Positions 61,142-64,000 of a DNA stretch of 64,000 nucleotides are shown here, piece by piece. Positions within the stretch are counted from its first letter, which is position 1, and the number at the start of each line of letters is the position of its first letter. Origin of the DNA: Catenibacillus sp964565805 (GTDB taxonomy: Bacteria; Bacillota; Clostridia; Lachnospirales; Lachnospiraceae); the NCBI GenBank assembly GCA_964565805.1, contig CAZMGH010000007.1:1-64000 (forward strand), written 5' to 3'. Position numbers and translations under genes: made by a program. The notes under the pieces are model-generated. The model was not told the origin of the DNA. It did no database searches and saw only the letters and a program-made list of their open reading frames with translations.

Positions 61142-62347
61142 ATGGAGAAGATCAAGATGACCACACCGTTGGTGGAGATGGACGGAGATGAAATGACACG
61201 TATTTTATGGCAGTATATTAAAGATGAGCTTTTGCTGCCATATATTGATCTGAATACAGAATATTATGATCTTGGTCTGGAAAAGAGAAATGAAACGGAT
61301 GACCAGGTAACTGTAGATTCTGCTTTGGCGACAAAGAAGTATGGGGTTGCTGTAAAGTGCGCGACCATCACTCCCAATGCTGCCAGAGTTAAGGAATATA
61401 ATCTGAAGGAAATGTGGAAGAGCCCTAACGGTACAATCCGTGCCATCCTGGACGGTACAGTGTTCCGTGCGCCTATTGTTGTTAAAGGTATTGAGCCTTG
61501 TGTGAAAAACTGGAAAAAGCCCATTACCATTGCAAGACATGCTTATGGTGACGTGTATAAAGGATCTGAAATGAAGATCCCGGCGCCGGGAAAGGTAGAG
61601 CTGGTCTATACGGATGAAAATGGCAATGAGACAAGGGAGCTTGTCCATAACTTTGCCAGCCCGGGCATTGTCCAGGGGATGCATAATGTTAATAAATCTA
61701 TTGAAAGCTTTGCAAGAAGCTGCTTTAATTATGCTTTGGATACAAAACAGGATCTGTGGTTTGCCACAAAGGATACGATTTCTAAAAAATATGACCATAC
61801 GTTTAAGGATATTTTTCAGGAAATTTACGATACTGAGTATGCAAAGAAATTTGAAGTGGCTGGCATTGAGTATTTCTATACTTTGATCGATGATGCTGTT
61901 GCCCGCGTGATGAAGTCTGAAGGGGGCTACATCTGGGCGTGTAAAAACTATGACGGAGACGTTATGAGCGATATGATCTCCTCTGCTTTTGGTTCTCTTG
62001 CCATGATGACCAGCGTTTTAGTATCTCCGGACGGCTATTATGAATATGAAGCTGCCCACGGCACAGTTCAGCGCCATTATTACAAGCATCTTGCCGGCGA
62101 AGAAACATCTACAAACTCTGTGGCGACGATCTTTGCATGGACGGGAGCACTGCGCAAGAGGGGCGAATTGGATGGAAATAAGGATCTGATGGCTTTTGCC
62201 GACAAGCTGGAAAAGGCCACTCTGGATACGATTGAGTCCGGAAAGATGACAAAAGATCTGGCGCTGATCACTGCGCTTAAGGATGTGACAGTTCTTAACA
62301 GTCTTGATTTTATCCGGGCAATCCGTCAGACTATGGAAGCTATGTAA
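61142..62347 (+). CDS. icd: NADP-dependent isocitrate dehydrogenase
   Basis: Oxidises isocitrate to 2-oxoglutarate; supplies the glutamate precursor in organisms with an incomplete TCA cycle. A 401-residue eukaryotic-like homodimeric type: VEMDGDEMTRILW, TITPNAARVKEYNLKEMWKSPNGTIRAILDGTVFRAPI, KDTISKKYDHTFKDIF and YEYEAAHGTVQRHYYKH are intact. The ATG at 61142 has AGGAGG six bases before it; the frame is open from 61103 and includes the duplicated segment. A GntR regulator gene follows after 56 bases. Confidence 0.95.
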   Translation: MEKIKMTTPLVEMDGDEMTRILWQYIKDELLLPYIDLNTEYYDLGLEKRNETDDQVTVDSALATKKYGVAVKCATITPNAARVKEYNLKEMWKSPNGTIRAILDGTVFRAPIVVKGIEPCVKNWKKPITIARHAYGDVYKGSEMKIPAPGKVELVYTDENGNETRELVHNFASPGIVQGMHNVNKSIESFARSCFNYALDTKQDLWFATKDTISKKYDHTFKDIFQEIYDTEYAKKFEVAGIEYFYTLIDDAVARVMKSEGGYIWACKNYDGDVMSDMISSAFGSLAMMTSVLVSPDGYYEYEAAHGTVQRHYYKHLAGEETSTNSVATIFAWTGALRKRGELDGNKDLMAFADKLEKATLDTIESGKMTKDLALITALKDVTVLNSLDFIRAIRQTMEAM

Positions 62348-62403
62348 ATGTTCTGGACTGTGCATCCTTCCGTAAGTATTAATGAATGGAGAATGGTTAA
62401 GAC

Positions 62404-63084
62404 ATGACAAATCTGGACATTATGGGAGAGACTGGCGATGGGCTTTCCCTTCGCGGAAAGGTTTATAAACAGCTGAGGACGGATATTTTGTCCGGAAAGT
62501 ATAAGGATCACGAAGAGCTGCGGGAAAATACCATTGCAAAAGAATATGGCGTCAGCCGCACTCCGGTGCGAGAGGCGATACGTCAGCTGGAGCTGGAGGA
62601 ACTGGTCCATACAATTCCAAATAAAGGCGCTTATGTAAGCAGTATTAAGCGCAAGGATGTGGAAGACATATATGCAATCCGAGCCCTTTTGGAAGGTTTG
62701 TGCGCCCGCTGGGCTGCCCGGCACATTACAAAGGAGCAGCTGGAGGAAGCTCAGGAAATCCTGTTTATGACCAGATACCATTTAGAACATGAGCATTTTG
62801 ATCAGTTATACCAGTATGATGGAAAATTTCATGAAGTTTTATACCGGGCTTGTGACAGTCCTATTTTAAATCATGTGCTCCGGGACTTTCATGAGTATAT
62901 ACAAAACGTGCGCCGGCGGGCCTTAAAGGGGCAGCGGCGGGCCGTTTTATGCCAGGAGGAGCATGAGGCGATCCTGGAAGCGATCAAAAAACGGGAACCG
63001 GATCTGGCAGCCCGGCTGGCCAGCCAGCATATTGAAAACGCGGCAGCCAACATTATCCGGGAAGACCTGAATGATGAAGATTGA
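62404..63084 (+). CDS. GntR family regulator (FadR/FCD subgroup)
   Basis: A 226-residue regulator. The winged HTH is KVYKQLRTDILSGKYKDHEELRENTIAKEYGVSRTPVREAIRQLELEELV (residues 20-70), followed by the FCD effector domain (about 80-215; DIYAIRALLEGLCARWAARHI, HEVLYRACDSPIL). Effectors of the group are carboxylates, so isocitrate/2-oxoglutarate-related signals are possible but unproven. Neighbours are icd upstream and bioY downstream. GGAGAA precedes the ATG. Confidence 0.9.
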   Translation: MTNLDIMGETGDGLSLRGKVYKQLRTDILSGKYKDHEELRENTIAKEYGVSRTPVREAIRQLELEELVHTIPNKGAYVSSIKRKDVEDIYAIRALLEGLCARWAARHITKEQLEEAQEILFMTRYHLEHEHFDQLYQYDGKFHEVLYRACDSPILNHVLRDFHEYIQNVRRRALKGQRRAVLCQEEHEAILEAIKKREPDLAARLASQHIENAAANIIREDLNDED

Positions 63085-63158
63085 GAAAAAATTAGATAGG
63101 AAAAGTCGTTTTTTCTATCTGATTTTGTAGACTGATTGTAAACTTATATGTTAAAAAT

Positions 63159-63189
63159 AGTTGACAATTGCCAACTGCTTTTGTATAAT
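63159..63189 (+). promoter_or_regulatory. bioY promoter with 18-bp near-perfect palindrome
   Basis: Perfect TTGACA (63161-63166) and TATAAT (63184-63189) with 17 bases between. The palindrome AGTTGNCAATTGNCAACT (63159-63176, one mismatched pair) covers the -35. It does not look like the BirA box (TTGTTAAC-spacer-GTTAACAA). The GntR protein encoded upstream is a candidate binder. Confidence 0.7.
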
Positions 63190-63231
63190 GATGAAGACTT
63201 TTCCTATAAAAACAGGGGAGGATTTTTATTT

Positions 63232-63768
63232 ATGGAACAATCAAAAAAATTATCCGCAGCTGTGATTGTGTTTTGCGCCGTTTTTGCGGCGCTGACGGCA
63301 GTCTGCTCCCAGATCCAGATCCCTCTGCCTATGGTGCCTGTTAATCTGGCTTTGTTTGCTGTTCATTTGTGCGGAGCAGTGCTTGGGCCGATTTACGGAT
63401 CCTTAAGTATTATTGTGTATGTCCTTCTTGGACTGTGCGGTCTGCCGGTGTTTGCCGGATTTTCAGGCGGCGCGGGCATTTTATTTGGTAGCACCGGCGG
63501 CTACATTTTAGGGTATATTCTGGATGCTCTGATCGTAGGAGCCATCACCTGTAAGTGGGGGGCATCCTTTAAAAAATGTATCGGCGCAATGACCGTTGGA
63601 CTTGCAGTTTGCTATCTGTTTGGAACTTTATGGTTTATGTGGATCACAGGCAATGGCTTGTGGGCCTCTCTATTAACCTGTGTTTTCCCTTTCCTTATTG
63701 GAGACGGAATTAAGATTTTTCTTGCCGCCAGTTTGACCGGTCGAATCCGGAAAAGTCTCAGCTTCTAA
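63232..63768 (+). CDS. bioY: Biotin transporter substrate-binding (S) component BioY
   Basis: A 178-residue, six-helix ECF S component for biotin uptake. The pattern IQIPLPMVPVNLALFAVHLCGAVLGPIYGSLSIIVYVLLGLCGLPVFAGFSGGAGILFGSTGGYILGY is the BioY signature. ECF A and T proteins are needed from another locus, unless it works alone. GGGGAGG precedes the ATG at 63232. It is regulated by a strong promoter with a palindrome. It would supply the biotin carrier of the Na+ pump at 17.5 kb. Confidence 0.95.
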   Translation: MEQSKKLSAAVIVFCAVFAALTAVCSQIQIPLPMVPVNLALFAVHLCGAVLGPIYGSLSIIVYVLLGLCGLPVFAGFSGGAGILFGSTGGYILGYILDALIVGAITCKWGASFKKCIGAMTVGLAVCYLFGTLWFMWITGNGLWASLLTCVFPFLIGDGIKIFLAASLTGRIRKSLSF

Positions 63769-63780
63769 ACAGCTTTTTGG

Positions 63781-63803
63781 GTCCGCATAGTTTATATGCG
63801 GAC
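63781..63803 (+). terminator. Terminator after bioY
   Basis: A 9-bp stem, GTCCGCATA/TATGCGGAC, with a 5-base loop, followed by TTGTTTGATTT. Confidence 0.75.
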
Positions 63804-63837
63804 TTGTTTGATTTATAAAGAAAATTATCATGATTTA

Positions 63838-63866
63838 TTGAAATTAGGACTATCCCAGCGTATAAT
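63838..63866 (+). promoter_or_regulatory. Promoter of the last, partial gene
   Basis: TTGAAA (63838-63843) and TATAAT (63861-63866) with 17 bases between. Confidence 0.7.
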
Positions 63867-63904
63867 CAAGTTACAAAACATAGCATCATTGGAGGTTTAA
63901 AGCT

Positions 63905-64000
63905 ATGAGAACATGGATCAAGGGAGGCCTGGTTTATATTTCCGGCAAAATGAAAGAAACCGGTTTGCTTTTGGAAAATGGGCGGATCAAAGGTTTTTAT
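63905..64000 (+). CDS. Partial amidohydrolase-like protein, N-terminal 32 residues
   Basis: The gene runs past the window end. It begins MRTWIKGGLVYISGKMKETG, then LLLENGRIKGFY, the start pattern of amidohydrolase-superfamily enzymes (N-acetylglucosamine-6-phosphate deacetylase-, dihydroorotase- or dihydropyrimidinase-like). GGAGG precedes the ATG at eight bases. The metal site is outside the window, so the enzyme cannot be named. Confidence 0.5.
   Translation, partial: MRTWIKGGLVYISGKMKETGLLLENGRIKGFY

Overview
The window reads as a chromosomal segment from a Gram-positive anaerobe of the Clostridia, most likely family Lachnospiraceae. The pointers are protein types (Rex, a biotin-dependent Na+ decarboxylase cluster, DUF5685, DUF5688-like, DUF3006, YesM/YesN-type two-component system with LplA/B/C-type transporter), strong AGGAGG ribosome binding sites, TTGACA/TATAAT promoters, a T-box leader and moderate GC. 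The genus cannot be fixed by reading. I saw no rRNA, tRNA, CRISPR, phage or insertion sequence; it is core chromosome with some accessory islands.

Layout. 0.4-4.3 kb: glycosyltransferase and PlsC-type acyltransferase (membrane glycolipid), convergent with an ABC-F ATPase. 4.3-10.2 kb: Rex, the NAD(P)H-hydrate repair enzyme, alanine racemase, YebC/PmpR and a Xer recombinase. 10.3-15.1 kb: DAHP synthase (minus), pyruvate kinase, ScpA/ScpB. 15.1-20.6 kb: five-gene Na+-translocating decarboxylase/transcarboxylase operon. 20.8-23.8 kb: DUF534-type (TrpXYZ-like) ABC importer. 24.0-28.6 kb: MoxR ATPase, DUF58 and transglutaminase-like membrane protein. 28.7-32.3 kb: LVIVD propeller protein, DegV, SEC-C protein, DUF3006. 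32.4-36.4 kb: Gfo/Idh/MocA oxidoreductase, DUF5685, DnaJ-TPR-Cys protein, membrane protein, PHP hydrolase. 36.7-40.5 kb: MATE exporter, then aroA and tyrA on the minus strand. 40.8-44.3 kb: EF-G-like GTPase, DeoD, degenerate Fic-fold protein. 44.4-53.1 kb: DUF5688-like protein, T-box and leuS, second MATE exporter, a collapsed macrodomain gene, DUF554, MnmM methyltransferase, XRE regulator, nucleotidyltransferase. 53.4-60.9 kb: histidine kinase/response regulator, sugar ABC importer and an esterase. 61.1-64.0 kb: isocitrate dehydrogenase, GntR regulator, BioY, and the start of an amidohydrolase-like gene.

How it fits together. The Na+ pump needs a biotinylated carrier, and BioY at the far end would import biotin. 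Rex and the NAD(P)HX repair enzyme both serve nicotinamide redox balance. DAHP synthase, EPSP synthase and prephenate dehydrogenase cover three steps of the aromatic/tyrosine pathway. The two-component system, transporter and esterase form one carbohydrate-uptake locus.

The most interesting items are: the DUF5685/DnaJ/membrane-protein group with aspartate-rich and cysteine-rich motifs; a protein-ADP-ribose hydrolase reading frame that has lost its macro core but stays in frame; a Fic-like protein without the catalytic motif; a Na+ pump carrying two kinds of carboxyltransferase and an OadG with a lipoprotein domain; a dispersed 43-bp palindromic repeat; and several promoter-overlapping palindromes and leader hairpins not explained by known riboswitch classes.
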